The notes: generated by a model not told the origin, from the sequence alone. A stretch of 64,000 nt of DNA from Leptotrichia hongkongensis (GCF_007990635.1 NZ_AP019846.1:930001-994000), one strand, 5' to 3'. Shown: positions 27,392 to 36,865, counted from the stretch's first letter. Made by a program: numbers and translations.

Positions 27392-28281
27392 ATGAAGAGA
27401 ATAGCGAATTTAGAGGATAATCCAAGAAAAGATGTTTTTTTTATTCCACTTATAATTTATATGATTCATCTAGTATTTATGATTTTTGTGAATAATAAAA
27501 CATTAGTTATAGAAAGTCACATATTTAGACATATATACATGTTTAGAATATATAGATGGATACTTAGTCTTCCAATAATTTATTATTTTGTAAAAACTTA
27601 TAAAAATATGAATATTTTAAAACGAATGAAAAATTGAATGTAAAAGACTTTAATACATATTTTGCACTAGTTTTTTTTATAGGAAATATTTGTAATTTAT
27701 TGATTATATCAATATTTAAATTTAAAGGAAGAACTCCTTTAATAAATGAGCCTTTGTATATAGATGTAATAATGGCAGTATTTGTAGCACCAATATTGGA
27801 AGAAATTGTATTTCGTGGAGTTATAATGAATAATTTGAGAAAATATGGGATTAGAGTAGCAATAATTATTAATTCGCTTCTTTTTGGGCTATCTCATTAT
27901 AATATAGAGATGATTATTCCAGCATTTTTGACAGGCATCATCTTTTCTTATGTTGCATACAAGTATTCAATAAAATATTCTATTTTAATACATTTTTTTA
28001 TAAATGCAATAACAAAAACATCTCAAGTTTTAGCAATTTTAAGAATTGATATACTTCTAATTCTAGTTGGTTTGTTTTCTGCTTTTTTGATTATCTTTTT
28101 ATTAGTATTTTTTATAATTGGACTGGCAAAAGGAAGATACAAGGAGATATTTTTTATTTTAAAATTAAATGTTGAAGATAGGAAGAAATTAGCTGAGTTT
28201 GTGAAAAATGATTTTCTGTATCTGCTGATAATATTTGCGATTGTAGTTTCTAATTTTTTCTTTAATTATAAAATATTTTAA
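27392..28281 (+). pseudogene. CPBP-family intramembrane protease, apparently frameshifted
   Basis: Frame 27392-27637 (81 aa, two membrane segments) and frame 27634-28281 (215 aa) together make a CPBP (Abi/CAAX-protease-like) protein of normal size. The second part has the family motifs LEEIVFRGVIMNNL (glutamate pair and arginine), LLFGLSHYN and IHFFINAI. The frames meet at a run of five As (27629-27633); one more A would join them as KRMKKLNVKDF. The second frame otherwise has only a TTG start and no ribosome site. It could also be two translationally coupled genes. AGGAGG precedes the first ATG. Possible roles include bacteriocin self-immunity or protein maturation. Confidence 0.7.
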
Positions 28282-28373
28282 TTAATAAGTAATTTGACAA
28301 AATATTTAAATTAGAGTAATATATACGTAGAAGGATAAAATAAATTAAAATATCATTGGTGGAGGTAAAAATT

Positions 28374-28556
28374 GTGAGCAGTAAAAAATATCAAAATTTA
28401 TTAATTATAGTAACCTCTGTAATTTCTTCCATACTTGGAAGTAAAGTTATTGATATGTACGGCTGGATTCCAGGATTATTGACTGCAGTAGCGATAGGTG
28501 TTGTTATTGGGTTAGGTGGAAAGTATTTATTTAAGTTTTTTAATAAAACTGAATAG
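28374..28556 (+). CDS. Small membrane protein, unknown
   Basis: A 60-residue protein starting at GTG 28374, well spaced from GGTGGAGG. A polar start (SSKKYQN) is followed by two hydrophobic segments (about 8-25 and 28-50), the second rich in glycine (GVVIGLGGKYLF). It may be a transglycosylase-associated or holin-like small membrane protein, but no family is recognised. A terminator follows. Confidence 0.6.
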   Translation: MSSKKYQNLLIIVTSVISSILGSKVIDMYGWIPGLLTAVAIGVVIGLGGKYLFKFFNKTE

Positions 28557-28582
28557 GTAATTTTTAATATTGCGCTAGAAAG

Positions 28583-28615
28583 GGAGTTTCTGTATGTTTT
28601 GAAGCTCCTATTTTG
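28583..28615 (+). terminator. Terminator after the small membrane protein
   Basis: GGAGTTTC (28583-28590) pairs over eight positions with GAAGCTCC (28601-28608), followed by TATTTT. The rest of this 321-base gap shows nothing but the minus-strand terminator at its far end. Confidence 0.65.
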
Positions 28616-28824
28616 ATATATTTTAAGCTATATAACATAGTCTGTAATTCAAAATGTATTAACATTTACTGTTTAAACAGAAATAATAGAAAATAGTTTA
28701 TTTTATAATTTTCAGTATTTCATTTTTCCCATTTTTATCATTTTAGCTTCATTGTTATTAAAGTACAAAGTAATTTTCCAATTTTATTGCTCCTAAGAAA
28801 ATATAAAAATAATCAATAGTGAAA

Positions 28825-28849
28825 TAAAAAAGGCAACCTTTAGGCTACC
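28825..28849 (-). terminator. Terminator of the minus-strand translation/cell-surface operon
   Basis: On the minus strand GGTAGCC pairs with GGTTGCC around TAAA, followed by six Ts. Confidence 0.75.
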
Positions 28850-28877
28850 CTTAAACAAACTACACTTTATGCTTTTT

Positions 28878-29402
28878 TTAGACATTCTCCTTTTTCAAAG
28901 TTTTAGTAAACAGTTTTCCATTTTTTACATAATGGTCAGCATTTTTTTGAATATGTTCTATCTCTTCATCAGTCAATTTTCTCACTATTTTAGCAGGACT
29001 TCCTAAAATGAGAACACCTTTCTCATAAGGAATTTTATGAGTAACTAAAGAACCTGCACCTATAAGACAGTTAGGAGCGATTTTTGTCCCGTTTAAAACT
29101 GTGCTGCCCATTCCTACTATCACATTATCTCCTATTTCACAGCTATGAAGTATCACATTATGACCTACAGTAACATTTTCTCCCACGATACAGGGAAGTC
29201 CAAAATCAGTATGTAATGTCGAATTATCTTGAACATTGCTATTTTTCCCTATAGTTATTTTCTCCACATCTCCTCTTAGTACCGCACCGAACCATATATT
29301 CACCCCGTCATTCAGTTCTACATTTCCCATAACATCAGCACTTTCAGCAATAAACACTTCTCCCAATATTTTAGGTTTTATCCCGTCCAATTCATAAATC
29401 AT
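28878..29402 (-). CDS. Gamma-carbonic-anhydrase-like (left-handed beta-helix) protein
   Basis: The 174-residue protein is made of hexapeptide repeats (ESADVMGNVELNDGVNIWFGAVLRGD onward in short steps). It has the histidines of gamma-carbonic anhydrases in STLHTDF, TVGHNVILHSC and the following turn, which bind the metal between subunits of a trimer. Such proteins (YrdA/PaaY/CaiE type) may hydrate CO2 or act on acyl-CoA. It may start at ATG 29402 or at GTG 29411, which is closer to GGAG. It is the last gene of a minus-strand run. Confidence 0.87.
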   Translation of the reverse strand: MIYELDGIKPKILGEVFIAESADVMGNVELNDGVNIWFGAVLRGDVEKITIGKNSNVQDNSTLHTDFGLPCIVGENVTVGHNVILHSCEIGDNVIVGMGSTVLNGTKIAPNCLIGAGSLVTHKIPYEKGVLILGSPAKIVRKLTDEEIEHIQKNADHYVKNGKLFTKTLKKENV

Positions 29403-29421
29403 CCTGAACACACTCTCCTAA

Positions 29422-30192
29422 CTACATATTTTTCTTTTTCAAGTATTTCTTATAAACTTTCTTAAATTCCAAATCTTCATCAATATTTTCTAACTTTTTT
29501 TTAAACAAATCCATTCTATTCTTCATAGTTTTCTCAATTGAGTGAAACTGCCTATATTCATCAATTTTAGCATGATTGCCACTTCGCAATACTTCTGGAA
29601 CAGTATATCCATCAATTTCTACAGGTCTTGTATATTGGGGAAATCCAAGAAGTCCGTTGTAAAATGAGTCTGTTTCAAAAGATTCTTTTTTTATTACACC
29701 TTCCTTTATACGAATAACAGAGTCCATAATTACAAGGGAAGGCAAGTCGCCACTGCTTAGGACATAATCTCCAATGGAAATTTCTTCATCTACAAATTTA
29801 TCAATAACTCTTTGGTCAAGACCTTCGTAACGCCCTGAAATAAATACAATTTCATCTTTTTCTGAAAGTTCAGTAACTTTTTTGTGAGTCAGCTGTTTTC
29901 CTTGTGGGGATAAGAAAATTACATAAGGTTTTTTTGAATTTTCGTTATTTTCGTTGTTGTAAAATTCATAGTTTTCGTAAAAGAAGTTCCAGTAGGCTTC
30001 TGGCTTTAAAACCATTCCAGCACCGCCACCAAAAGGGATGTCGTCCATCTGGCTGTGTTTATTTCTAGCATAATCCCTTATGTTTACAATATTAAAATCG
30101 ATAATATCTTTTTCAGTTGCTCTTTTTAGTATTGTTTGGGATAAATATTGTTCAAATAATTCAGGAAATAGTGTGAGTACGTTAAATTTCAT
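29422..30192 (-). CDS. trmD: tRNA (guanine37-N1)-methyltransferase
   Basis: TrmD methylates G37 next to the anticodon and so guards reading frame. The 256-residue SPOUT enzyme has PFGGGAGMVLKPEAY, the knotted cofactor site FISGRYEGLDQRVIDKFVDEEISIGDYVLSSGDLP (given in pieces by family alignment), and SGNHAKIDEYR near the C-terminus. It follows rimM by 33 bases, the classic rimM-trmD order. The usual neighbours rpsP and rplS are absent here. Confidence 0.94.
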   Translation of the reverse strand: MKFNVLTLFPELFEQYLSQTILKRATEKDIIDFNIVNIRDYARNKHSQMDDIPFGGGAGMVLKPEAYWNFFYENYEFYNNENNENSKKPYVIFLSPQGKQLTHKKVTELSEKDEIVFISGRYEGLDQRVIDKFVDEEISIGDYVLSSGDLPSLVIMDSVIRIKEGVIKKESFETDSFYNGLLGFPQYTRPVEIDGYTVPEVLRSGNHAKIDEYRQFHSIEKTMKNRMDLFKKKLENIDEDLEFKKVYKKYLKKKNM

Positions 30193-30225
30193 TAATTTTA
30201 CCTCTTGTTTATTTTCAAATTATAT

Positions 30226-30735
30226 CTATTCTCTCATTCCGTCAATCAGGCTTACTTCGATTCTGTTATTTGGAAAGTCTATTTTTGTTACAAATTCATC
30301 AATTAATGGAACCATAATTTCTTTTTTTGTATTAATATCTTCTATAATTAAGATGTTGTGTGCTGCAGTTTCCATTACATCAATAATTTCTCCAATTTTT
30401 TCATTTTCAGAAAATACTTCTATTCCAAATAAGTCTTTTACATAAAAATCATCTTCATTTCTTTCAGGGAGCAAATCACGGCGTATTTTGACCTTATAGC
30501 CATTCAGCTCTTTTGCGGCATCAATATTTTCAATTCCTTCAAAGTCTAAAATTGCTTTTTTGTCATTTAGCCTTTTTACGTTTTTTACGACAAGTAATTT
30601 CTTTTTGTCATTTTTTTCAAGAAGAACACGCTCATTTTCGATAAGTTCGATATTTTCAAAAATTGAGGTAATTTTAACGCTGCCACGTAAATGATGTGTT
30701 CCGACAATTGTTCCTATATTTACTAAGTTTTCCAT
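30226..30735 (-). CDS. rimM: Ribosome maturation factor RimM
   Basis: RimM helps assemble the head of the 30S subunit. The 169-residue protein has the N-terminal barrel (NIGTIVGTHHLRGSVKITS) and the C-terminal PRC-type barrel (DLFGIEVFSENEKIGEIIDVMETAAHNILII, then MVPLIDEFVTKID), the usual two-domain plan. It lies between dhaM and trmD on the minus strand. A weak ribosome site (AGAGAGAAG) lies upstream of its ATG. Confidence 0.93.
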   Translation of the reverse strand: MENLVNIGTIVGTHHLRGSVKITSIFENIELIENERVLLEKNDKKKLLVVKNVKRLNDKKAILDFEGIENIDAAKELNGYKVKIRRDLLPERNEDDFYVKDLFGIEVFSENEKIGEIIDVMETAAHNILIIEDINTKKEIMVPLIDEFVTKIDFPNNRIEVSLIDGMRE

Positions 30736-30769
30736 TATTTGTTATCGCTTCTCTCTTTCTTGAATTTTT

Positions 30770-31189
30770 TTAAATTTCTTTTTTTAATTTTGTGAATTTT
30801 CTGCTATCCTCAGCAATTGTTTTTAAGTCAGCTAAGCTAATTCCATCAAAGTTAGCTGCAACTGCTGAAATTATTCCTTCCACTAATGGGGCATCTGCAA
30901 TTTTTGCTTCAACTTGCCCTTCCAGCTCTTTTATTGCCTTAGCCGCATTAAATACAGAACTTCCCATATCTACGAAAACAAGTACTCCAGCACCGTTATC
31001 AGCACGGATTATTGCTTCCTTAACATTTTCGACATTTGTTCCATAAACTTCTCTGCTTGCATTTCCACCATTTTCCAATGTAAAGTCTTCTTGCTTAAAT
31101 ACTTTTACAAAATTAATAATTTCCTGTGCAAGCGTGTTACTGTGGCTAACTACCACGATTCCTACTAAGTTATGACTATTTTCTTTCAT
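30770..31189 (-). CDS. dhaM: DhaM-like PTS EIIA-Man domain protein
   Basis: The 139-residue EIIA-mannose-type domain has the phospho-histidine at residue 16 (GIVVVSHSNTLA), VLVFVDMGSSVFNAAKAI and APLVEGIISAVAANF. These are the features of DhaM, which passes phosphate from HPr to the dihydroxyacetone kinase subunit DhaL. The kinase subunits DhaK and DhaL are not nearby; instead it sits between a methyltransferase gene and rimM. It may serve a kinase encoded elsewhere or have been recruited as a regulator. Confidence 0.82.
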   Translation of the reverse strand: MKENSHNLVGIVVVSHSNTLAQEIINFVKVFKQEDFTLENGGNASREVYGTNVENVKEAIIRADNGAGVLVFVDMGSSVFNAAKAIKELEGQVEAKIADAPLVEGIISAVAANFDGISLADLKTIAEDSRKFTKLKKEI

Positions 31190-31225
31190 TTTTTATTTAT
31201 GTCCTTTCATATTATGGTTATATTT

Positions 31226-31789
31226 TTAGTTTTCTCCTAGCAATCTGTCTAAAATTATTGAAACAGCACTTCTGACACACAAATGATTATATCTGGTATT
31301 CCCGCGGATTGGCTCCAGAATTTTATAGGATAAATCCATAATTTCATTTGTAAGTCCCCAACCTGTTCCAAATAAAATTAAATACGGAGTATCGTCTTCG
31401 ATGATTTCTTTTCCTAAATCAGCATATCCAACAGTATTTGGGAAAATTTTTGCTGAAGTTGTAATAATTTTTGGTTTTTTTCCTTCAATTTTTTCAATTG
31501 TTTCTATAGCACTTTGGACAGAATCTTCAAGTTCTGTATTTTCAAAGGCTTCGTTTCTATTTTTGTTAAATTCTATCCCATTTCCTTCAGTCCAGTATCC
31601 GATAATTCTGCCAGTCAGCTCTTTCTGGGCATCAACTGGAGTTATAATGAAATATTTTTTTATATCGTAAGTTCTGCAAGTCCTAGAAATATCGTGTATA
31701 TCAAAGTTTGTGACAGAAGTTGCCACAACATCATTATTTCTGTTGTAAACAGGGTAGTGGACAAGCCCCACATATATGTTATCTCTCAT
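31226..31789 (-). CDS. SPOUT-like RNA methyltransferase (Methyltrn_RNA_4 family)
   Basis: The 187-residue protein matches a family of single-domain SPOUT-fold proteins often found beside trmD and rimM. Landmarks are VGLVHYPVYNRN at the start, TNFDIHDISRTCRTYDIKKYFI, LILFGTGWGLTNEI and YNHLCVRSAVSIILDRLLG at the end. The trefoil-knot glycine loop GTGWG would bind S-adenosylmethionine. The RNA target is unknown. Its position 36 bases from dhaM and within a translation-gene run supports a role in tRNA or rRNA modification. Confidence 0.8.
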   Translation of the reverse strand: MRDNIYVGLVHYPVYNRNNDVVATSVTNFDIHDISRTCRTYDIKKYFIITPVDAQKELTGRIIGYWTEGNGIEFNKNRNEAFENTELEDSVQSAIETIEKIEGKKPKIITTSAKIFPNTVGYADLGKEIIEDDTPYLILFGTGWGLTNEIMDLSYKILEPIRGNTRYNHLCVRSAVSIILDRLLGEN

Positions 31790-31810
31790 TTTGATATTCC
31801 TTTCAGTTTT

Positions 31811-32896
31811 TTATTTATTTCGTCTCTGCCTGTAGCCACGTATCTGTTCATTTTGCTCCTTATAAGCTAAAGCCATAATAAATAACAGTACAGTTTGTAC
31901 CCAAAAAATTGCAAAATCGGTAAAATTGTGTACTACAATTCCAGCAATTAGAGCAATTTTTAATACATTATTTCTGTCATTTCTCAAAATATCATACAAG
32001 TAGCGTAAAAACACAGCAAATAATGCTATTGTTCCAATTAGTCCGTAACTTAAAAGCAGTTCTACAAGTGCATTATGTGAATGTGGATACACATAATTGG
32101 TAAATTTGTAGTAAAAAAAGTTTCCGTGTCCATACAGGATATTGGTTTTTTTAAAAATTCTAAACGCCATATCAATAATTTCGACTCTTAGCCAGAAATA
32201 TTCTATTAACGTACTTTCACGCAAGAATGGGAAAACGCCTGAAACTACTCCCAAAATATACGATAAAAGAATTAAAATACATCCAGCAAAATATCTTCTT
32301 CGTAAAAAGTAGAAAAATAATGTAAATATTCCTAAAACAACTGCAATTAACGAAGACCTTGAACCAGTAAGCAGTATTGTCAGAATATTCATTAAAAATA
32401 CAGCAAAATTAATTTTTGATTTTTTTTCAAATGTAAAATATAAATTTATGATTGCAGACATCATCATAATGCTTCCTAAATAATTTGGATTAAAGTATGC
32501 AAAATATCCGATTCTGTTATGTGTGAATAAAAATTCTCCTAACCCAACTAAAAGTGAAATTCCCGAAAATTTTGCCATCCATTCCAAATTATTTTTTTTG
32601 AATTCCACATCAACAATTAACGTATAATAACGCCCAACTACAATACATAAAAATATGGGAATTGCCATTAGACCTAAAATATTTTTATAAAAGGCGGAAG
32701 TTATAAGTGAAAATCCCAAAACAATTCCCACTGTAATGAGCGACTTGTCCTTAAATATTTTTTTATATTCTCCAGTTATAAATATATTTATTAATATGAG
32801 AATGCTAAATAAGATAACTAAAGCATAATGTATAAAAATTGAAGCACCTAAAAGTAAATACAATTTTTCCAGATACTTCTGATTTTTTGTATCCAA
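31811..32896 (-). CDS. O-antigen ligase / polymerase-like membrane protein
   Basis: The 361-residue inner-membrane protein has about ten hydrophobic segments and the Wzy_C-type region: a large loop with GHGNFFYYKFTNYVYPHSHNALVELLLSYGL, where the histidine and asparagine after PHSHN are typical of O-antigen ligases and polymerases. TGSRSS lies at the start of an earlier helix. Such proteins join or transfer glycan chains on lipid carriers. It starts at TTG 32896 behind GGAGG. No other cell-surface polysaccharide gene is close. Confidence 0.8.
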   Translation of the reverse strand: MDTKNQKYLEKLYLLLGASIFIHYALVILFSILILINIFITGEYKKIFKDKSLITVGIVLGFSLITSAFYKNILGLMAIPIFLCIVVGRYYTLIVDVEFKKNNLEWMAKFSGISLLVGLGEFLFTHNRIGYFAYFNPNYLGSIMMMSAIINLYFTFEKKSKINFAVFLMNILTILLTGSRSSLIAVVLGIFTLFFYFLRRRYFAGCILILLSYILGVVSGVFPFLRESTLIEYFWLRVEIIDMAFRIFKKTNILYGHGNFFYYKFTNYVYPHSHNALVELLLSYGLIGTIALFAVFLRYLYDILRNDRNNVLKIALIAGIVVHNFTDFAIFWVQTVLLFIMALAYKEQNEQIRGYRQRRNK

Positions 32897-32947
32897 GTTT
32901 CCTCCTTATAATTATAATAACATAGTAAAACTAAATTTTAAATTTTT

Positions 32948-35206
32948 TTATAAGACTCCCTGCTCAAAGGCATAAGGAGTATATTTTCCACTTTTTGTAT
33001 CAATGCTTTTAATAATTTTTTTCACTTCCGTTGCTGTTTCAAATGTGAAATCTAGTCTCAATTCATCTAAATTCAGTTCATAAATATCATCCAGCCTTGG
33101 TATCAGGTTCATTGGCTTGTCTAGATAGAGTTCAATATTATCAAGTTCATTTTTTACAATTTTGTACTTGTCATAAAATTCGCCTTCCAGCTCCTTGTAT
33201 TCCTTATCAAAAATTTTATGTTCGATATACATTCCTTTTAGGTAACCGTAAATCACAAGTCCTTTTTTCAGTTTGTCAGATTTTATGTTTTTTAATTGTC
33301 GATAACTTAATTCTGGCGATAAAAATACTGTTTCAAGATTATTGAAAGTAGAAAACATCTCAATTGTATGATTATTGAAAACATTTAAGTTCCAGTCCAG
33401 CGTTTGTCCTTTTACTCCAGTTTTTTCTCCCATAATTGCCTGATAAAGATTGGAAACTAGATTTGTACCTGTTTTCATCTTATCTGTTTTTGACAAATTC
33501 TTTTCCTTTGCAACATCAAACTGTTTTCGGTAAATTTTTGTTATTCCCATTTCACGGCAGGCGTTTTCCTGCTCATCATTTGTAACAAGTGCTGAAATAA
33601 CAGGTTTTTTACTATTTTTAGATTTTTCATTTTCCAGATTAATCGGTTCAAAATTATATTTTTTTCGCTCGATAGCAGTTCTTTTGTAAGATTCAAGCAA
33701 TTTTTCCAGAAGTTCTGAAACACATTCTCTTTTGAGATTTTTTAGTTCACTAAAAGGAATGAACGAAGTTCCATCATAATCAATCTGAATTTTACCAAGT
33801 TCAAAAGTCGTATCTCCAAGTTCGCCAATTTTCTCTGCAATTTGTTCTTTCGTAATCAATTTTTTGGCATCTTGTTCAATAAGATTTCCTTTCTTTGTCA
33901 CAGAAATTATCTCATTTTTTAAATTTTCAATTTCCAGTGTAAGTTCGATTTCTTGACCTTTTTTTGCAAGTAATGTCGCATTAACAGCGGCAAATCTTTT
34001 AGAAACTTTTATATTATGGATAATTCTGTCGTTAATTTCTTTAGAATAATTTTTGTAAATATATTTTGTTCCTTTTGGTAATTTTCCGATTGAAACAATG
34101 TCAAATCTACTAGCTTTTTGAACTTTTTCTTTTTCATTGTGACTATTTTGCTTTTTGCTTTTCTTTTCAGAATTTTCACTTTTTCCAGATTCGATAATTC
34201 GAATTTTATTTACATATTCTCCGCCAATCTGCTCAAAATTATCATCTACGAATTGAACACCATCTCCTAAAATAAGTTCGTCGTCAATCTTAAAATTATT
34301 TGATTCACCAATTCTTGCTCCAAGAAAATATCCAAAATTTGAAGAATATTTAAAGTTCATAAGTTTGTTATCCAAATAAAAATATCCTTTTGAATATCCA
34401 CGGTTAAACAACTTATAACTTTCCGTCGGACGTGGAGTGCCTTTTAAAATATTGTCATAGTAGCTTACGGTTTCGTAAACATATTCGCTTGATTTTTTCC
34501 GTCCTTCAACTTTTATCGCATCAATTCCAATATTTTTTAGCATATTGATTTCCTTATCCTGCAATAACTGATCATTAGGGCTTAAAAAATAAGCACTTTC
34601 TCCATTTTCGTCTGTAAACTTTTTACGGCAGGAATAAGCACAAAGTCCACGGTTTCCACTTCTTCCTCCAATAAAGCTACTTATGTAACAATTTCCAGAA
34701 TAAGAAATACAAAGTGAACCTGATACAAAGATTTCCAGTTCAATATCAGTTTTTTCACGAATACTTTTTATTTCTTCAAAGGAAAGTTCTCTTGCAAGAC
34801 AGACACGAGTAAGTCCTAATTCTTTTAATTTATTAGCTTCTACATGATTTGCCACAGTCATCTGCGTACTTCCATGAATTTTTAAATTTGGAAAATTTTC
34901 CTTCAAAAACTTAACAAATCCCAAATCTTGTACAATGAACCCGTCAATTCCGTGTTCATAGACTCTTTTAATATTGTTATACATGCTGTTAATTTCGCTG
35001 TCCTTTAAAATTGTATTCAAAGTCATAAGAGTCTTTACTCCACGTGAATGAGCATAGTCAATTCCGTTAAGCACTTCTTGTATAGCTAGATTTTCGTTAT
35101 TTCTTCTTGCTCCAAATCCTTTTAGACCAAAAAACACTTCATTAGCTCCAGCTTTTACAGCAGCAACTAGTTTTTCATAATTTCCAGCTGGTGCTAAAAT
35201 ATTCAT
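32948..35206 (-). CDS. Peptidase U32 family protein with C-terminal extension
   Basis: The 752-residue protein starts MNILAPAGNYEKLVAAV. It contains the U32 core with HGSTQMTVANH, ELEIFVSGSLCISYSGNCY, GGRSGNRGLCAYSCR (the conserved cysteines likely hold an iron-sulfur cluster) and DAIKVEGRKKSSEYV, then a long C-terminal part of the DUF3656 type. Relatives such as RlhA and TrhP hydroxylate rRNA or tRNA, so RNA modification is likely. A longer frame reaches TTG 35314, but that TTG is the -35 of a good promoter, so ATG 35206 is preferred despite a weak ribosome site. Confidence 0.85.
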   Translation of the reverse strand: MNILAPAGNYEKLVAAVKAGANEVFFGLKGFGARRNNENLAIQEVLNGIDYAHSRGVKTLMTLNTILKDSEINSMYNNIKRVYEHGIDGFIVQDLGFVKFLKENFPNLKIHGSTQMTVANHVEANKLKELGLTRVCLARELSFEEIKSIREKTDIELEIFVSGSLCISYSGNCYISSFIGGRSGNRGLCAYSCRKKFTDENGESAYFLSPNDQLLQDKEINMLKNIGIDAIKVEGRKKSSEYVYETVSYYDNILKGTPRPTESYKLFNRGYSKGYFYLDNKLMNFKYSSNFGYFLGARIGESNNFKIDDELILGDGVQFVDDNFEQIGGEYVNKIRIIESGKSENSEKKSKKQNSHNEKEKVQKASRFDIVSIGKLPKGTKYIYKNYSKEINDRIIHNIKVSKRFAAVNATLLAKKGQEIELTLEIENLKNEIISVTKKGNLIEQDAKKLITKEQIAEKIGELGDTTFELGKIQIDYDGTSFIPFSELKNLKRECVSELLEKLLESYKRTAIERKKYNFEPINLENEKSKNSKKPVISALVTNDEQENACREMGITKIYRKQFDVAKEKNLSKTDKMKTGTNLVSNLYQAIMGEKTGVKGQTLDWNLNVFNNHTIEMFSTFNNLETVFLSPELSYRQLKNIKSDKLKKGLVIYGYLKGMYIEHKIFDKEYKELEGEFYDKYKIVKNELDNIELYLDKPMNLIPRLDDIYELNLDELRLDFTFETATEVKKIIKSIDTKSGKYTPYAFEQGVL

Positions 35207-35285
35207 TTTTCTTTTTTTATCAAAATCTATTACTTCTTCCAATTTAATTTTCTCTCCATTTTTTCTAAAAATTTTATCTCTTAAT

Positions 35286-35314
35286 ATTATAGCAAATTTG
35301 CTATTTTTTTCCAA
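35286..35314 (-). promoter_or_regulatory. Promoter of the U32-peptidase gene and minus-strand run
   Basis: On the minus strand: TTGGAA at 35314-35309, 17 bases, then TATAAT at 35291-35286. Transcription would begin near 35279, about 70 bases before ATG 35206. Confidence 0.7.
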
Positions 35315-35365
35315 TTTATTTTTTAAATTTATCCAAAATAAATTCGCATATTTTTTTATTGTTGA

Positions 35366-35400
35366 ATAAAAAAATTCGGTAAATATTAAAATACCGAATT
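35366..35400 (-). terminator. Terminator of the met ABC transporter operon
   Basis: On the minus strand AATTCGGTA pairs perfectly with TACCGAATT around a 10-base loop, followed by seven Ts. Confidence 0.85.
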
Positions 35401-35414
35401 TATGTTAAATGCTT

Positions 35415-36209
35415 TTAAAATACAGGGAATCCTTGTCCAGCATACTTTTCTTCAATAAACTTCTTAATTTTTTCAGAAGTCATAGCTTTTGTCAAATCTT
35501 GTATTTTTTTACTGTTTTTGTTATCTTCTCTTGCCACAAGGCTTACAGCGTACTTACCATTTGTATTTTTTTCAATGAATAAGGCATCTTTTACATGAAC
35601 TCCAATTTTTAGCATATGTGATGGCCAGTTAAATGCCAAGTCAGCTTCTTGGTATGCCTGCACTAGTGATGGAATAGGAACTGCCATAAATTTGAGATTT
35701 TTCTTAGTGTTAATGACATCATTCAAATTGTAAAGTCCATCTTTTGGCTTCAATTCAATTAAACCTTCATTTGCAAGTATTCTCAAGGCTCTATCCTGAT
35801 TTGTTACATCGTTTGGAATGGCAACTTTTGCCCCATTTGGAATTTCTGCCTTATTTTTATATTTTTTTGAGTAAAAACCTACATAAACATCATAAATCCC
35901 TTTAACTTTTACAAGTTTTCCGTTATTTTTTTTATTAAAAACTTGCATAAATGGTTCGTGCTGATGAAAGTTTGCATCAAAGTCTTTGGCATTTAGTCCA
36001 ACATTTGCAGTAACATAATCTGTTAATACAGTAACTTTTACATCATAACCTTCCTTTTTTAAGTCTTCAGCCGCTATTTTCACAATTTCATCCATCGGAT
36101 ATCCAGCCGCAGCAATTCTGATTACATTATCCTTTTTTAAATTTATTCCAACAAATGCTAAAACTAGCACACATATTACAGCTAATGAAATTAATAATTT
36201 TTTTGACAT
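35415..36209 (-). CDS. metQ: MetQ/NlpA-family substrate-binding protein
   Basis: The 264-residue binding protein of a methionine-type ABC importer has AAGYPMDEIVKIAAEDL, DFDANFHQHEPFMQVFN (the family's D-A-N-x-x-Q-H region), AIPNDVTNQDRALRIL and AFNWPSHMLKIG. The N-terminus is a hydrophobic segment (residues 5-21) whose only cysteine, in AVIC, is not in a good lipobox, so it may be anchored by an uncut helix. It overlaps metI by one base. Specificity for methionine is inferred from the family; other NlpA members take different ligands. Confidence 0.83.
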   Translation of the reverse strand: MSKKLLISLAVICVLVLAFVGINLKKDNVIRIAAAGYPMDEIVKIAAEDLKKEGYDVKVTVLTDYVTANVGLNAKDFDANFHQHEPFMQVFNKKNNGKLVKVKGIYDVYVGFYSKKYKNKAEIPNGAKVAIPNDVTNQDRALRILANEGLIELKPKDGLYNLNDVINTKKNLKFMAVPIPSLVQAYQEADLAFNWPSHMLKIGVHVKDALFIEKNTNGKYAVSLVAREDNKNSKKIQDLTKAMTSEKIKKFIEEKYAGQGFPVF

Positions 36210-36865
36210 TAGTAAATTCTCCTTTTCTTATCTAAATTTTTTGATATTCTGTTTCCAATAATCTGTATTGAAAATACAATGACTATCATTATTGTTACAA
36301 CCCTATATACAAGGGCATAGTTGTATTCGTTGTATCCATATCGCATTGCATAGTCGCCAATTCCGCCTCCACCAACAACTCCCATAACAGTAGAGTATGA
36401 GATAAAGCTGATAATTGACGAAGTTAAGCCAAGTACAAGACTGCTTCTCGATTCAACAAGCAAAAAATGCCACACAATTTGAAATACACTTGCCTTCATT
36501 GACAAAGCCGCATCAATTATTCCGCTATTCACATCATAAAAAGACTGTTCTGTAAATCTCGCATACAAAGCCACAGCTACAAAGCAAATTGGAAAACTTG
36601 CAGGAAACAGTCCAAAAGCAGTACCAAAAATTAATCGTGTGAGAGGTATTAATATGACTACAAATATTAAAAATGGGAAGCTTCTGACTACATTTATATA
36701 AATGTTGCATGGAATATTTATAAACTTATTTTCCCTAATGCTGCCTTTATCAGTCAAAAATACAACCGCTCCTAAAGGAATTCCCAAAAATACTGCACAT
36801 ATCGTAGGAATAAGAACCATTATAAAAGTGTCCTTTATTGCAATTAATAATTCAGTATCTATCAT
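36209..36865 (-). CDS. metI: Methionine-type ABC transporter permease
   Basis: The 218-residue inner-membrane permease has five or six segments and the MetI pattern: FPFLIFVVILIPLTRLIFG, SFPICFVAVALYARFTEQSFYDV and the coupling loop DAALSMKASVFQIVWHFLLVESRSSLV, followed by GVVGGGGIGDYAMRYGYNEYN. It would pass the ligand delivered by MetQ and pair with MetN. It overlaps both neighbours (metN by four bases, metQ by one), so the three are translationally coupled. Confidence 0.9.
   Translation of the reverse strand: MIDTELLIAIKDTFIMVLIPTICAVFLGIPLGAVVFLTDKGSIRENKFINIPCNIYINVVRSFPFLIFVVILIPLTRLIFGTAFGLFPASFPICFVAVALYARFTEQSFYDVNSGIIDAALSMKASVFQIVWHFLLVESRSSLVLGLTSSIISFISYSTVMGVVGGGGIGDYAMRYGYNEYNYALVYRVVTIMIVIVFSIQIIGNRISKNLDKKRRIY

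Noticed and set aside
35207-35314. A 36-residue longer U32 peptidase from TTG 35314
   Set aside because: That TTG is the -35 element of a 17-spaced promoter, and the family begins at MNILAPAGN.
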